Shown here: positions 42,379 through 51,044 of the stretch, piece by piece
How positions within the stretch are numbered: the first letter of the stretch is position 1
How the letters are laid out: each line of letters begins with the position of its first letter
Notes under the pieces: model-generated
Databases searched by the model: none
Seen by the model: the letters and a program-made list of their open reading frames with translations, nothing else
Told to the model about the DNA's origin: nothing
Translations under genes and position numbers: made by a program
From: an uncultured Draconibacterium sp.
Lineage (GTDB): Bacteria > Bacteroidota > Bacteroidia > Bacteroidales > Prolixibacteraceae
Length of the DNA stretch: 55,227 nucleotides
Reading direction: 5' to 3'
Assembly: GCF_913060805.1 (NCBI RefSeq)
Contig: NZ_CAJXTC010000035.1
Coordinates: 1-55,227, forward strand

Positions 42379-44466
42379 TTAATAAATTCCCCAGTACTTT
42401 CTCAAAAACCATTCCGTACTTAACAGCAACAGTAAAACAATAAATAACCAACGAAGGTTTATGAGCTGATTTACCATCTCCTGAAAGTAAGTAGTTGCCT
42501 TTAATTTACTGGTTTGCTCCAATTCGTTAACCAAATCGCTGGCTTGCGATGGCTGGTAGAATTTTCCACCGCTTAAAGTGGCGAGTTGGTAAAGCAGGGT
42601 GTGGTTAGCCTGTGTAATAACATTCTCAACATTAACCGGTACCACTGTAAAACTGCCTGTTTCGGTAAAAGTTTCGTTGCCGATAGTTACTTCGGCTGTA
42701 AATGAATAATCGCCCAATGGCAGGTGCCCCGCGTTGAGGTAATAATTTTTATCCTGCACATCGAAAGTCAGGTTGTATTCTTCGTCGTTGTCGTTTTGCA
42801 GTTTAATATTTACTTCTTCCGAACCAATTCGCTCAAAAGCATCGTTATAAACTTCGGCTGTTAAAACCACATCATCCACTTCTGTGTAAACCGGGTTGAA
42901 TTCAACGATAAAATTATCTTCGTTTTCGCGTAAAGCAAGGTATTGCACCAGTTGATTTATAAGCTCGTTAAAATGGGTGTGTTCCTGATTCTGGTAATAA
43001 TCGAACAGTCGCCAGCGCCAAATTCCTTCGCCAAAAATATAACCTCGTTTCTGGCCTTCCAGTTTTCCTGTTGCAATCAGTGGTTTGCCGGTGGTTATTC
43101 CTTTTAGCTTTTGATACAACAGCGGTGAGAATTCCGGATTTAACTCGTAATTGGCAAACGGAACCTGCACCGGAGGAAATTGTGGAATTATTTCGATCAA
43201 CTCTTCCGACAGGTTGAATGTGGCATAATTCGAATTAAAAACCGGTTGTGCTTCTTCTCCGCTTCCTGCCAGTGGTTCAATTTGTGCGCCCTGACTCAGA
43301 ATATTCAGCTGCGGTAAAAACGTTTGGTTGCCAACGATAAAAAGGATGGGCAAACGGCTGTTGTTTGCTCTTTCAATAATCTCGGCCATCGACTTGCCTG
43401 TACTTGGCAGCTGGTTTAAAATAAGCAGATTGTACTCGCCCAGATCGTTAGGATACGGTTCGTCGGTAAATATTGAGACCTCGTATGTTTTTTGCTGGTC
43501 GAGCGTATTTTTTATGGCGCCAATATCGGGGTGCGATCCGTTGGAAATGATCAGTATTTTTTGTTTGTTTTCCAGCACATTGATCACAAAACCGGCACTG
43601 TTGTTTTTTGTATTTCGTTCGTTGGCAGCAGCCTGAATTTGCAACGAATAATGTTTTAATCCGGCAGAACCGGCCTCCAGAACAAATTCTTTTGTATCAA
43701 AAAAGTTATCGTTCGATGGAGTGATCATCACACTTTGCAGCTCTTCATCGTCCTGAAGAAGCGAAAGTTTGAGTGGCGTGTTTTTTAGTTTCGAAAACAT
43801 CATATCCACCTCAACCGGAAATTTATTTCCCGAAAAAGCGGTACGGTTAACACGAATATTTTGTACGCGGGCATCGGCAATAACCGTGGTATCGCCAAGT
43901 CCGATGGTATAAATCGGGAAACTCACCTGATCGAGCATGTTCAGCGGATTTTTTCCCTGGTTATAAATACCGTCTCCGGCAACGATCAGCGCTCCGATAT
44001 TCTGGTTAAAATGATTGTTCGTTATTGTGGCAATTAAATCGCTGTAATTCGATCCTTTTTCAGTGAAGTTTAAATTGTCACCGGTTTGTGTTTCTTCGCC
44101 AAAAGTGTAGCTGATCAATTCAAAATCGGCTCCTAATTTCTGTTCAATCTCGGCTTTTTCATCGCTAATTGCTTCAGCAAGTTGTAAGGAGTCGGCATGC
44201 GAGACAACCGATCCCGAATTATCCCATGCGGTAATGATCACAGGATTTTGAGTCACTTTTTTCAGATTACGGATAAACGGCGATAAAAGTAAAAAGGCAA
44301 TAAGGAAGAAAGCCAGAAACCTTAGCGCCATTAACAGGCTTCGCTGAAGTTTCGAAAGTTCTTTTAGCGCTTTGTTTTTATAGTAAAGTAAAACTACCAC
44401 ACCAGCCGATGCAACGGTGATGGAGAGTAACAATATAAACCAGTATTTTATGCCGAATGAGATCAA
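42379..44466 (-). CDS. vWA-like membrane protein
   Basis: A 695-aa membrane protein: two N-terminal transmembrane helices (about 7-27 and 45-65), a vWA-like domain with a MIDAS-type D-x-S-x-S (AWDNSGSVV) and GALIVAGDGIYNQG, Ig-like repeats between about 195 and 600, a glutamine-amidotransferase-like region (LLILNQLPSTGKSMAEII), and one C-terminal helix (WLFIVLLLLLSTEWF). The topology resembles BatA- and aerotolerance-type proteins with a periplasmic centre. It heads the operon with the three DUF6340 lipoproteins. Exact role unknown. Confidence 0.8.
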   Translation of the reverse strand: MISFGIKYWFILLLSITVASAGVVVLLYYKNKALKELSKLQRSLLMALRFLAFFLIAFLLLSPFIRNLKKVTQNPVIITAWDNSGSVVSHADSLQLAEAISDEKAEIEQKLGADFELISYTFGEETQTGDNLNFTEKGSNYSDLIATITNNHFNQNIGALIVAGDGIYNQGKNPLNMLDQVSFPIYTIGLGDTTVIADARVQNIRVNRTAFSGNKFPVEVDMMFSKLKNTPLKLSLLQDDEELQSVMITPSNDNFFDTKEFVLEAGSAGLKHYSLQIQAAANERNTKNNSAGFVINVLENKQKILIISNGSHPDIGAIKNTLDQQKTYEVSIFTDEPYPNDLGEYNLLILNQLPSTGKSMAEIIERANNSRLPILFIVGNQTFLPQLNILSQGAQIEPLAGSGEEAQPVFNSNYATFNLSEELIEIIPQFPPVQVPFANYELNPEFSPLLYQKLKGITTGKPLIATGKLEGQKRGYIFGEGIWRWRLFDYYQNQEHTHFNELINQLVQYLALRENEDNFIVEFNPVYTEVDDVVLTAEVYNDAFERIGSEEVNIKLQNDNDEEYNLTFDVQDKNYYLNAGHLPLGDYSFTAEVTIGNETFTETGSFTVVPVNVENVITQANHTLLYQLATLSGGKFYQPSQASDLVNELEQTSKLKATTYFQEMVNQLINLRWLFIVLLLLLSTEWFLRKYWGIY

Positions 44467-44631
44467 AATGTTTGTTTTTTACGAAGTGGTAAATATACAC
44501 ATCTACTTTTTTTATATCACGTTTTATAGCTATAATTGCTATGTATTTGTCGATTCTTTAGAAGTGTGTACAAAACATAAAACCAAAAATATTCCTCGAT
44601 GTTTTCAAAACCAAAAATAAATTTCGTGTTT

Positions 44632-46395
44632 ATGAAGAATTTCGTATTTGCTGTGCTTGTAATTTTAATGGCGGCTTGTGGCCCCAAATTCAACAAAGAA
44701 ATAACGCTTGATGATATTCGTGACAATATCGATTACCTGGCTTCCGATTCATTAAAAGGGCGCAAATCGGGCGAGCAGGGAGATTTGTTGGCGGCACAAT
44801 ACATTGCCGAAAAATTTGAATCTGCCGGTTTGGAACTGTTGTTCGATAAAGGTTTTCAGGAATTTAACCTGGTAACATCAGCAGAAATTGCCGATGGAAA
44901 TCAGTTGCAGGTAAACGACACGGAATACGAAGTTGAAACTGACTTTTTGCCTTATGCTTTTTCGGCCAATACAACTGTTAATGCAGAAGTTGTTTTTGCC
45001 GGTTTTGGTTTGGAGGTTGACCGCGACTCACTGAAATGGAACGATTTTAACGGTGTTGATGTGAGCGGAAAATGGATGCTGGTTCTTCAGGGCGATCCTG
45101 ATTTGGATAATCCAAACAGTCCGTACCTCGAATTTTCGAGCGAACGCGCAAAAGCGTTAAAAGCATCGGATAAAAATGCGGCTGGAATAATTTTGGTGGC
45201 TGGTACAAAATTCAGTGAAGAAGACGAATTGTCATCGTTGTTTTTTGATAAAAACAGCAGCCGGTTTTCTATTCCTGTTATTCAGGTAACACGAAAAGTG
45301 GCTAACGAAATTTTAAAGGTAAAAGATCAAACGGTTGAAAAACTGGAAGCCGAAATATTGGAACAAAATGCAGGTTTAAACCTGGAGGTTCCGGTAACGG
45401 TTAGCGCCACAGTAAATGTGGGATTAAAAGAAACAACTACCCGAAATGTGATTGCAATGTTACCCGGCAACGATGAAACATTAAAAGATGAATATGTGGT
45501 TGTGGGCGCTCATTTCGATCATTTAGGAATGGGCGGTCCGGGATCAGGATCGCGTGCAATTGATACTGTTGCAGTTCACAACGGTGCTGATGACAATGCA
45601 TCGGGAGTTTCTGCGGTTATTCAGCTGGCAGAGAAATTGGCCGGTGAAAAGAGCAATAAACGCAGCGTGATTTTTGTTGCATTTGGCGCAGAAGAAATGG
45701 GATTGCTGGGCTCGAAAGAGTTTACAATGAAACCTCCGGTTGAAACGGATAAAATGGTGGCCATGTTTAATTTTGATATGATTGGCCGCTTAAAAGATGA
45801 TAATAGTGTGAGTATCGGCGGAACAAAAACCGCTGAAGAAACTGAAGATTTATTAAATGAGCTGAATCCGGATTTTACGCTGGCATTTACCGGCGAAGGA
45901 ATCGGACCATCGGATCATGCATCATTTTATCTGCAGGATATTCCGGTAATTTATATTTCTACCGGCGCTCATCCCGATTATCACACGCCGCTGGATGATG
46001 CAGAACTGATCAACTTTGAAGGCGCACAAAAAGTAATGGACTATTCAGCAGCATTGCTTGACGATGTGGTAAATCGTTCTGAGAAATTAACGTTTCAGGA
46101 AGCCGGAAGTAAGTTTCAGCGCAGCCGAGGAGGACGTTTTAAAGTAACGCTGGGAGTGATGCCGGATTTTGCAGGTGTGGAAAAACGCGGAATGCGTGTT
46201 GATGCGGTTTCGAAAGGTAAACCTGCGTATGCTGCCGGAATGAAAAAAGGCGATATTATTATTGCTATCGACGGAAAAAAGGTGGGTAATATTTATGAAT
46301 ACATGGATCGTTTGCAAAAACTGGAAGCCGGTGCAACAATTTCGGTTGATATTTTGCGCGATGAGAAACCAACTGTTTTAATCGTTCAGCTTTAA
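44632..46395 (+). CDS. M28 family metallopeptidase lipoprotein with PA and PDZ domains
   Basis: A 587-aa lipoprotein. ATG 44632 gives the lipobox VILMAAC; the longer frame from 44599 adds 11 non-signal residues. A protease-associated insert covers about 90-260. The M28 zinc sites follow: GAHFDHLG (His near 294), NGADDNASG (Asp near 320), FGAEEMGLLGS (Glu pair), FNFDMIGRL, and SDHASFY with DYHTPLDD (last His). A C-terminal PDZ domain is at about 500-587 (GMRVDAVSKGKPAYAAGMKKGD). It is likely an aminopeptidase in the envelope. The stop lies three bases from the convergent ydcF-like stop. Confidence 0.92.
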   Translation: MKNFVFAVLVILMAACGPKFNKEITLDDIRDNIDYLASDSLKGRKSGEQGDLLAAQYIAEKFESAGLELLFDKGFQEFNLVTSAEIADGNQLQVNDTEYEVETDFLPYAFSANTTVNAEVVFAGFGLEVDRDSLKWNDFNGVDVSGKWMLVLQGDPDLDNPNSPYLEFSSERAKALKASDKNAAGIILVAGTKFSEEDELSSLFFDKNSSRFSIPVIQVTRKVANEILKVKDQTVEKLEAEILEQNAGLNLEVPVTVSATVNVGLKETTTRNVIAMLPGNDETLKDEYVVVGAHFDHLGMGGPGSGSRAIDTVAVHNGADDNASGVSAVIQLAEKLAGEKSNKRSVIFVAFGAEEMGLLGSKEFTMKPPVETDKMVAMFNFDMIGRLKDDNSVSIGGTKTAEETEDLLNELNPDFTLAFTGEGIGPSDHASFYLQDIPVIYISTGAHPDYHTPLDDAELINFEGAQKVMDYSAALLDDVVNRSEKLTFQEAGSKFQRSRGGRFKVTLGVMPDFAGVEKRGMRVDAVSKGKPAYAAGMKKGDIIIAIDGKKVGNIYEYMDRLQKLEAGATISVDILRDEKPTVLIVQL

Positions 46396-46398
46396 AAT

Positions 46399-47121
46399 TT
46401 AAATCCAGCCCCGAAGTTTGTAGTAAGTAAGTGCTACCATTTCGCGGGCAATCAGAATTTCATATTTTAGGTGGTTCCACATTTGGTAGCGCATATTTAT
46501 GTTGTTGCCAACATCGGGAAGTAGGATTGAATTTCCGCCCAGTTCATCGTCGGTAAACGAAAAATCGGCTTCGGCAGCATTTTCGAAAGCGGGTAGGGCG
46601 TTTACTTTTTCAAATCCAACTTTTTTGAATGCCAAAACGGCGCGGCGCATGTTTTCGGGAGAAGTGACCAACAAAATGGGATCCTGCATTTTTATTATTC
46701 CCTGGCAATTTAAAGCCTGCGAGCGGGTGTTTGTTCCTTCAGCTTCAAAAGCGATTCGTTCAGCAGAAACACCTCTCAATTCGAGTTCCGATTTCATTAA
46801 CTGAGGTGTGCTTAAACTGTCGCTTAATAAACCGGGCATGGCTACAATTACTTTTGATTCGGGAAATGATTTGGCCGCTTTTTCTGTGTACCAGCTGCGC
46901 ATCAGGTTGCTTTGGCTTGGCATTCCTCCGCCGCCCAGCAAAATAATTGTTTTGGGTTCCCATTTTAATTCCGATTTGCTTGTACCCAGCCAGTGATAGC
47001 CCCAATATGGTTGTTCGGTGAATGAAAAGCCGAGGCAAACAACAAAGAAAATTCCAATCAATATCAAGAATTTTCGTAGTAATCTCAAAAAAAGGATATT
47101 TTTGATTTTTGTTTTAAACAT
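46399..47121 (-). CDS. ElyC/SanA/YdcF family protein (DUF218)
   Basis: A 240-aa protein with one N-terminal membrane helix (FLILIGIFFVVCLGF). The DUF218 domain shows TIILLGGGGMPSQSN, VIVAMPGLLSD, FEAEGTNTRSQALNC and ILLVTSPENMRRAVLAFKKVGF, all standard. Members of this family affect envelope integrity and undecaprenyl-phosphate metabolism; the reaction is not certain. It is divergent from the APH-RapZ gene and convergent with the M28 gene. Confidence 0.88.
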   Translation of the reverse strand: MFKTKIKNILFLRLLRKFLILIGIFFVVCLGFSFTEQPYWGYHWLGTSKSELKWEPKTIILLGGGGMPSQSNLMRSWYTEKAAKSFPESKVIVAMPGLLSDSLSTPQLMKSELELRGVSAERIAFEAEGTNTRSQALNCQGIIKMQDPILLVTSPENMRRAVLAFKKVGFEKVNALPAFENAAEADFSFTDDELGGNSILLPDVGNNINMRYQMWNHLKYEILIAREMVALTYYKLRGWI

Positions 47122-47170
47122 AGCTCACGTTTAAGACCATAAATGTAAGTTTAATTTAAAAATTCGATCA

Positions 47171-48604
47171 TTGAATACTTCAGAAAAAAACGAAATAGTC
47201 CAACTCTTTGAGAGTCATTTTAACGAAAAAGTAGAACGTTTTGAATTGTTGCCTCCGTCGGGCTCGTACCGCCAGTACTGCCGTTTGGGAAACGAACACC
47301 GAACAATAATCGGCGCCACGAATAACGATGTAAAAGAGAATACGGCTTTCCTTTCGTTCAGTAATCACTTTTATAATAAAGGAATTAAGGTGCCGAAGGT
47401 GTATGCGGTTAGCTCCGATTTGAAAAAGTATTTGCTGGAAGATTTGGGTAACACCACACTTTTTGAATACCTGACGAAAACGCGTGAAGAGGAAGGATTT
47501 TCGGAAAATATAATTTCGGTGTATAAAAAGGTGCTTCAGGCGCTGCCTAAAATCCAAATCATTGCCGGAAAGGAAATGGATTATTCGGTGTGTTACCCGC
47601 GCGAAGCATTCGATAAACAATCGATGATGTGGGATTTGAATTATTTCAAATACTATTTTCTGAAGTTGGCAAAAATACATTTCGACGAACAGGCACTCGA
47701 GGATGATTTTCAATTATTCAGTAATTATCTGCTTAGTGCGAGTTCCAATTATTTTCTTTACCGCGATTTTCAGTCGCGCAACGTGATGCTTAAAGACGAC
47801 GATGTATATTTTATCGACTACCAGGGCGGACGTTTAGGTGCATTGCAGTACGATTTGGCATCCTTACTTTATGATGGTAAAGCGGATATTCCTGAAAGTG
47901 TGCGCACTCAACTTTACGACTTTTATATTGCGGAGCTGAAGAAATATATGAAGGTTGATGAAGAGAAATTCTCAGCCTATTTTAAAGGTTTTGTGCTTAT
48001 CCGTATTATGCAGGCGATGGGTGCTTACGGTTTCCGCGGCTTCTACGAGAAAAAGGAACATTTCCTGAAAAGTATTCCATATGCATTGAAAAACCTGGAA
48101 GTATTGCTTGCCGATCTGAATTTGCCGGTTGACTTGCCGGAACTGACAAGCGTATTAAAACAGCTTACGAATTCCGAAGTTTTAAAGGAAATTGGCCAGG
48201 AGAAATCGAATCTCACCGTACGAATTACCAGTTTCTCGTATAAAAAAGGTTATCCTGAAGATCCGTCAGGAAATGGTGGTGGCCATGTTTTCGATTGTCG
48301 TGCTATCAATAATCCGGGGCGTTACGAGGAGTACAAAAAGCTAAGCGGCAAAGATATGTCGGTGCAGGAATTCCTGGAGCAAAAATCGGAGATCCGACTT
48401 TTTATCGATGCAGTAAAAGTTCTTGTCGATCAATCCGTGAAAGTTTATCTCGAACGTGGATTTACACATCTTTCACTTGGTTTTGGTTGTACCGGCGGAC
48501 AGCACCGTTCGGTATATTCGGCTGAGAAAATTGGAGAGTATTTGCAAAACAATTATCCTGTTAATGTTGTTGTAGTACATCGTGAACAGGAAAGTTGGAG
48601 ATGA
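47171..48604 (+). CDS. APH-type phosphotransferase fused to a RapZ C-terminal domain
   Basis: A 477-aa fusion. Residues 1 to about 325 form an aminoglycoside phosphotransferase-like kinase fold with the catalytic loop FLYRDFQSRNVML and metal-binding FIDYQGGR. Residues of about 345-477 are the RapZ C-terminal domain (TVRITSFSYKKGYP, NGGGHVFDCRAINNPGR, LGFGCTGGQHRSVY, VVVHRE). The Walker-type N-terminus of true RapZ is missing and replaced by the kinase domain. The start is TTG 47171. A kinase acting on a small cell-wall or sugar substrate is likely; the ligand is unknown. The next small gene overlaps its stop (ATGA). Confidence 0.88.
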   Translation: MNTSEKNEIVQLFESHFNEKVERFELLPPSGSYRQYCRLGNEHRTIIGATNNDVKENTAFLSFSNHFYNKGIKVPKVYAVSSDLKKYLLEDLGNTTLFEYLTKTREEEGFSENIISVYKKVLQALPKIQIIAGKEMDYSVCYPREAFDKQSMMWDLNYFKYYFLKLAKIHFDEQALEDDFQLFSNYLLSASSNYFLYRDFQSRNVMLKDDDVYFIDYQGGRLGALQYDLASLLYDGKADIPESVRTQLYDFYIAELKKYMKVDEEKFSAYFKGFVLIRIMQAMGAYGFRGFYEKKEHFLKSIPYALKNLEVLLADLNLPVDLPELTSVLKQLTNSEVLKEIGQEKSNLTVRITSFSYKKGYPEDPSGNGGGHVFDCRAINNPGRYEEYKKLSGKDMSVQEFLEQKSEIRLFIDAVKVLVDQSVKVYLERGFTHLSLGFGCTGGQHRSVYSAEKIGEYLQNNYPVNVVVVHREQESWR

Positions 48605-48729
48605 GCAAAAAAGCATGTAAAAAAAAGGATTTTCAGGATAAAGAAGATCCAAAATACAGCTGCAAAAAATGTGGCGCCAAAGTAAAAAAGGAAGACAAAG
48701 TTTGTAAACCGAAGAAGATTTCGGTTTAG
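48601..48729 (+). CDS. Small Cys/Lys-rich zinc-ribbon-like protein
   Basis: A 42-aa protein (MSKKACKKKDFQDKEDPKYS start) with YSCKKCGAKVKKEDKVC, giving one CxxC and two further Cys, which suits a small metal-binding knuckle. It is very lysine-rich. The start overlaps the stop of the APH-RapZ gene by four bases (ATGA), strong evidence of translation coupling. I recognise no named family. It may bind nucleic acid or zinc, which is inference. Confidence 0.7.
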   Translation: MSKKACKKKDFQDKEDPKYSCKKCGAKVKKEDKVCKPKKISV

Positions 48730-48873
48730 GTCAATTGTCGTACTATATTTCTCTTTTAAAATCGAATAGAAATTGTTACCAGAAGCGGAATAAAGCTAAA
48801 AACACCCGCGCTGTTTTTGGTAATTAGGTTTTCTGTATTTATTTTCGCACAAAATTTCAAAACAGACTTATTC

Positions 48874-49584
48874 ATGGGAAGAGCATTTGAATACCGGAGG
48901 GCAGCGAAGGAGAAACGCTGGGATAAAATGTCGAGAGTTTTTCCAAAACTTTCGAAGAAAATAACCATTGCAGCAAAAGAAGGTGGCCCTGAAGCGGATT
49001 TGAATCCTGCACTACGTACGGCTATCATGAACGCCAAGGCGCAAAACATGCCAAAGGCGAATATTGATGCGGCTATTAAACGTGCATCGGGAAAAGATGC
49101 AACGGCATATATTGAAACCACCTACGAGGGAAAAGGCCCGCACGGCGTATTGGTTTTTGTTGAAGCAGCAACCGATAATACAACCCGCACAGTGGCTAAC
49201 GTTAAAAGTTATTTTAACAAAGCCGGTGGTGGACAGGTTCCTAACGGTTCGCTTGAATTTATGTTTTCGAGAAAAGCTGTTTTCGAGTTCGATATGCCCG
49301 AAGGAATGGAACTGGAAGATATTGAGCTGGAGCTGATTGATGCCGGTTTGGATGAAATTGAAGAGAACGAAGGAACGTATTATGCTTATGGCGAATACAC
49401 CAGCTTCAGCGACATGGCGCATAAATTTGAAGAGCTGGAGATTAACGTTAAGAAAGCTGAATTGCAACGTATTCCAACAACTCCGGTAGAATTCACCGAA
49501 GAACAAATGGAAGAAATTGAGAAGATGTTGGATAAAATGGAAGAGGACGAAGACGTTCAAGCCGTTTACACTAACATTGCATAA
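48874..49584 (+). CDS. yebC: YebC/PmpR family protein
   Basis: A 236-aa cytoplasmic protein. ATG 48874 gives [21 protein letters not shown], the Bacteroidota version of the family start; the upstream extension to 48817 lacks family similarity. Other marks are [44 protein letters not shown] and the acidic C-terminus ([17 protein letters not shown]). Family members act as transcription regulators and, in recent work, as ribosome-associated factors for difficult sequences. It is followed by a long palindrome. Confidence 0.93.
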   Translation: MGRAFEYRRAAKEKRWDKMSRVFPKLSKKITIAAKEGGPEADLNPALRTAIMNAKAQNMPKANIDAAIKRASGKDATAYIETTYEGKGPHGVLVFVEAATDNTTRTVANVKSYFNKAGGGQVPNGSLEFMFSRKAVFEFDMPEGMELEDIELELIDAGLDEIEENEGTYYAYGEYTSFSDMAHKFEELEINVKKAELQRIPTTPVEFTEEQMEEIEKMLDKMEEDEDVQAVYTNIA

Positions 49585-49592
49585 TAACCTGC

Positions 49593-49644
49593 AAGTATCA
49601 TTTCATGCGGTACTGAATCCAATTCAGCGTTTGAAATGATACTT
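49593..49644. repeat. Long palindromic stem-loop after yebC
   Basis: Perfect 13-bp arms AAGTATCATTTCA (49593-49605) and TGAAATGATACTT (49632-49644) enclose an inner hairpin CTGAAT-CCA-ATTCAG (49613-49627). There is no T-run on either side. The inner hairpin resembles those of the dispersed repeat at 1758-1843. Confidence 0.6.
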
Positions 49645-49744
49645 ACAGTTTCAAAAACCCATTTAACCCTCAAAATTCCCACGATCATCTAATAAATTGC
49701 ACGCATCTCTTTTGTTTCACCTATTTTCGGGAAAAACAAAACTT

Positions 49745-50974
49745 ATGCTATCTGTTCAGGATTACATCAACCATTTTAAAGAGATGTGGGACAAAAGTCC
49801 CGATACTTTCCCGCAATTTCAAAAAACTTACTCAGCAGAAGAAAAATTTGCGCACGAACGCAACTTCGATGGCTTTCAGAAAAAATTGAAAGAGCTGCAG
49901 AATGTTAGCAAAGTTCAACAGGTTAAGAATGATCCTGCAAAATCGTTTTTTCCCATGTTTCGGTCGTTTCTCGAGACAGTTTTTGATTTTGAAAGCGGAC
50001 ATCTTGAGATTATCCTGTCAGAAGAATTCAAAGATGTGTCGAAAGATTTTTTCTACCGGGCACGCGCTTTTGGTCCTGAATTAGATCCTGAAGATATTTA
50101 CCAGGGAATGCGAAATGTTTGGATAATGAATGGCTTGCAGCTAATGGCTAAAAAGCCGGTGAATATCACGCCGTCGGTTTTTGCCTATTCAATGATCTAT
50201 CCGTACAGCGATAATTTACTGGACGATCCGGAGATTAATAAAGAAGAGAAACAAGCTTTTTCCGTGCGTTTTGATCGTCGTTTGCACGGCGAGCCAGAGT
50301 TAGCTGCAAATCATACCGAAAAGCAGTTATTCCACTTAATCAGCATGTTTGAGGAAGAATTTCCACGCAGCGAATTTCCAAAAGTTTATGAAAGTTTATA
50401 CGCCATTCAGCAGGGACAAACCAATAGTTTGAAGATGATAACGCAGAACGGATTGTCAGATGAAGAGATTTGCAATATTTGTTTCGAAAAAGGTGGGGCA
50501 TCGGTTTTAGCCGATGGTTACCTGGTAGCCGGAGAATTGACACAAGAACAGGAACAAGCACTTTTTGGTTACGGCATTTATTTGCAGTTGCTCGACGATA
50601 TTCAGGATGTAAAAGAGGATTCATTAGCATCTACTAAAACCATTTTCTCTTGTTTGCCGGAAAAGGATTTAGGTCGCTTTGTAAATAAAACCATCAATTT
50701 TGGACGTCTGGCGCTTGAAGAAATGCGTTGTTTTAAAGGTGTAAAAAGCGATGATTTTTTAGGCCTGATGAATCGCAGCATCGAAATGATGATCGTAGAA
50801 TCGGTGGGCTTAAATGAGACATGGTATAGTTCTGAATATTTAGAAGAGATAGAAAAAGTATCGCCCCTGCATTTCGCATATTTGCGTAAGAAACGCACTC
50901 AGAGCAAATCGCAACGCTTTGTATTATTTCAAAAATATTTCGATTTGCCAAAAGCAAAGCAAATGGCAGTGTAA
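49745..50974 (+). CDS. Class 1 isoprenoid biosynthesis enzyme fold protein
   Basis: A 409-aa all-helical protein. Two aspartate-rich segments, YSDNLLDDPEIN (about 155-166) and LQLLDDIQDVKEDSLAS (about 282-298), match the paired metal-binding sites of class 1 prenyl and terpene synthases, with a substrate-binding like QQGQTNSLKM before the second. The start is MLSVQDYINHF at 49745. The N-terminal 110 residues are unlike polyprenyl diphosphate synthases. The product is unknown; it could be a terpenoid or a quinone or carotenoid precursor. Confidence 0.8.
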   Translation: MLSVQDYINHFKEMWDKSPDTFPQFQKTYSAEEKFAHERNFDGFQKKLKELQNVSKVQQVKNDPAKSFFPMFRSFLETVFDFESGHLEIILSEEFKDVSKDFFYRARAFGPELDPEDIYQGMRNVWIMNGLQLMAKKPVNITPSVFAYSMIYPYSDNLLDDPEINKEEKQAFSVRFDRRLHGEPELAANHTEKQLFHLISMFEEEFPRSEFPKVYESLYAIQQGQTNSLKMITQNGLSDEEICNICFEKGGASVLADGYLVAGELTQEQEQALFGYGIYLQLLDDIQDVKEDSLASTKTIFSCLPEKDLGRFVNKTINFGRLALEEMRCFKGVKSDDFLGLMNRSIEMMIVESVGLNETWYSSEYLEEIEKVSPLHFAYLRKKRTQSKSQRFVLFQKYFDLPKAKQMAV

Positions 50975-51006
50975 ATTCTGCCGTCAGGCTTTCTGAATTT
51001 TTATTT
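50973..51006 (+). terminator. Candidate terminator after the isoprenoid-type gene
   Basis: AAATTC (50973-50978) pairs with GAATTT (50995-51000) around an inner GCC-GTCA-GGC hairpin. TTATTT follows. Confidence 0.45.
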
Positions 51007-51044
51007 AGTTTGTACATTTAGCCTTCAAACTAAATCGAAAAATC

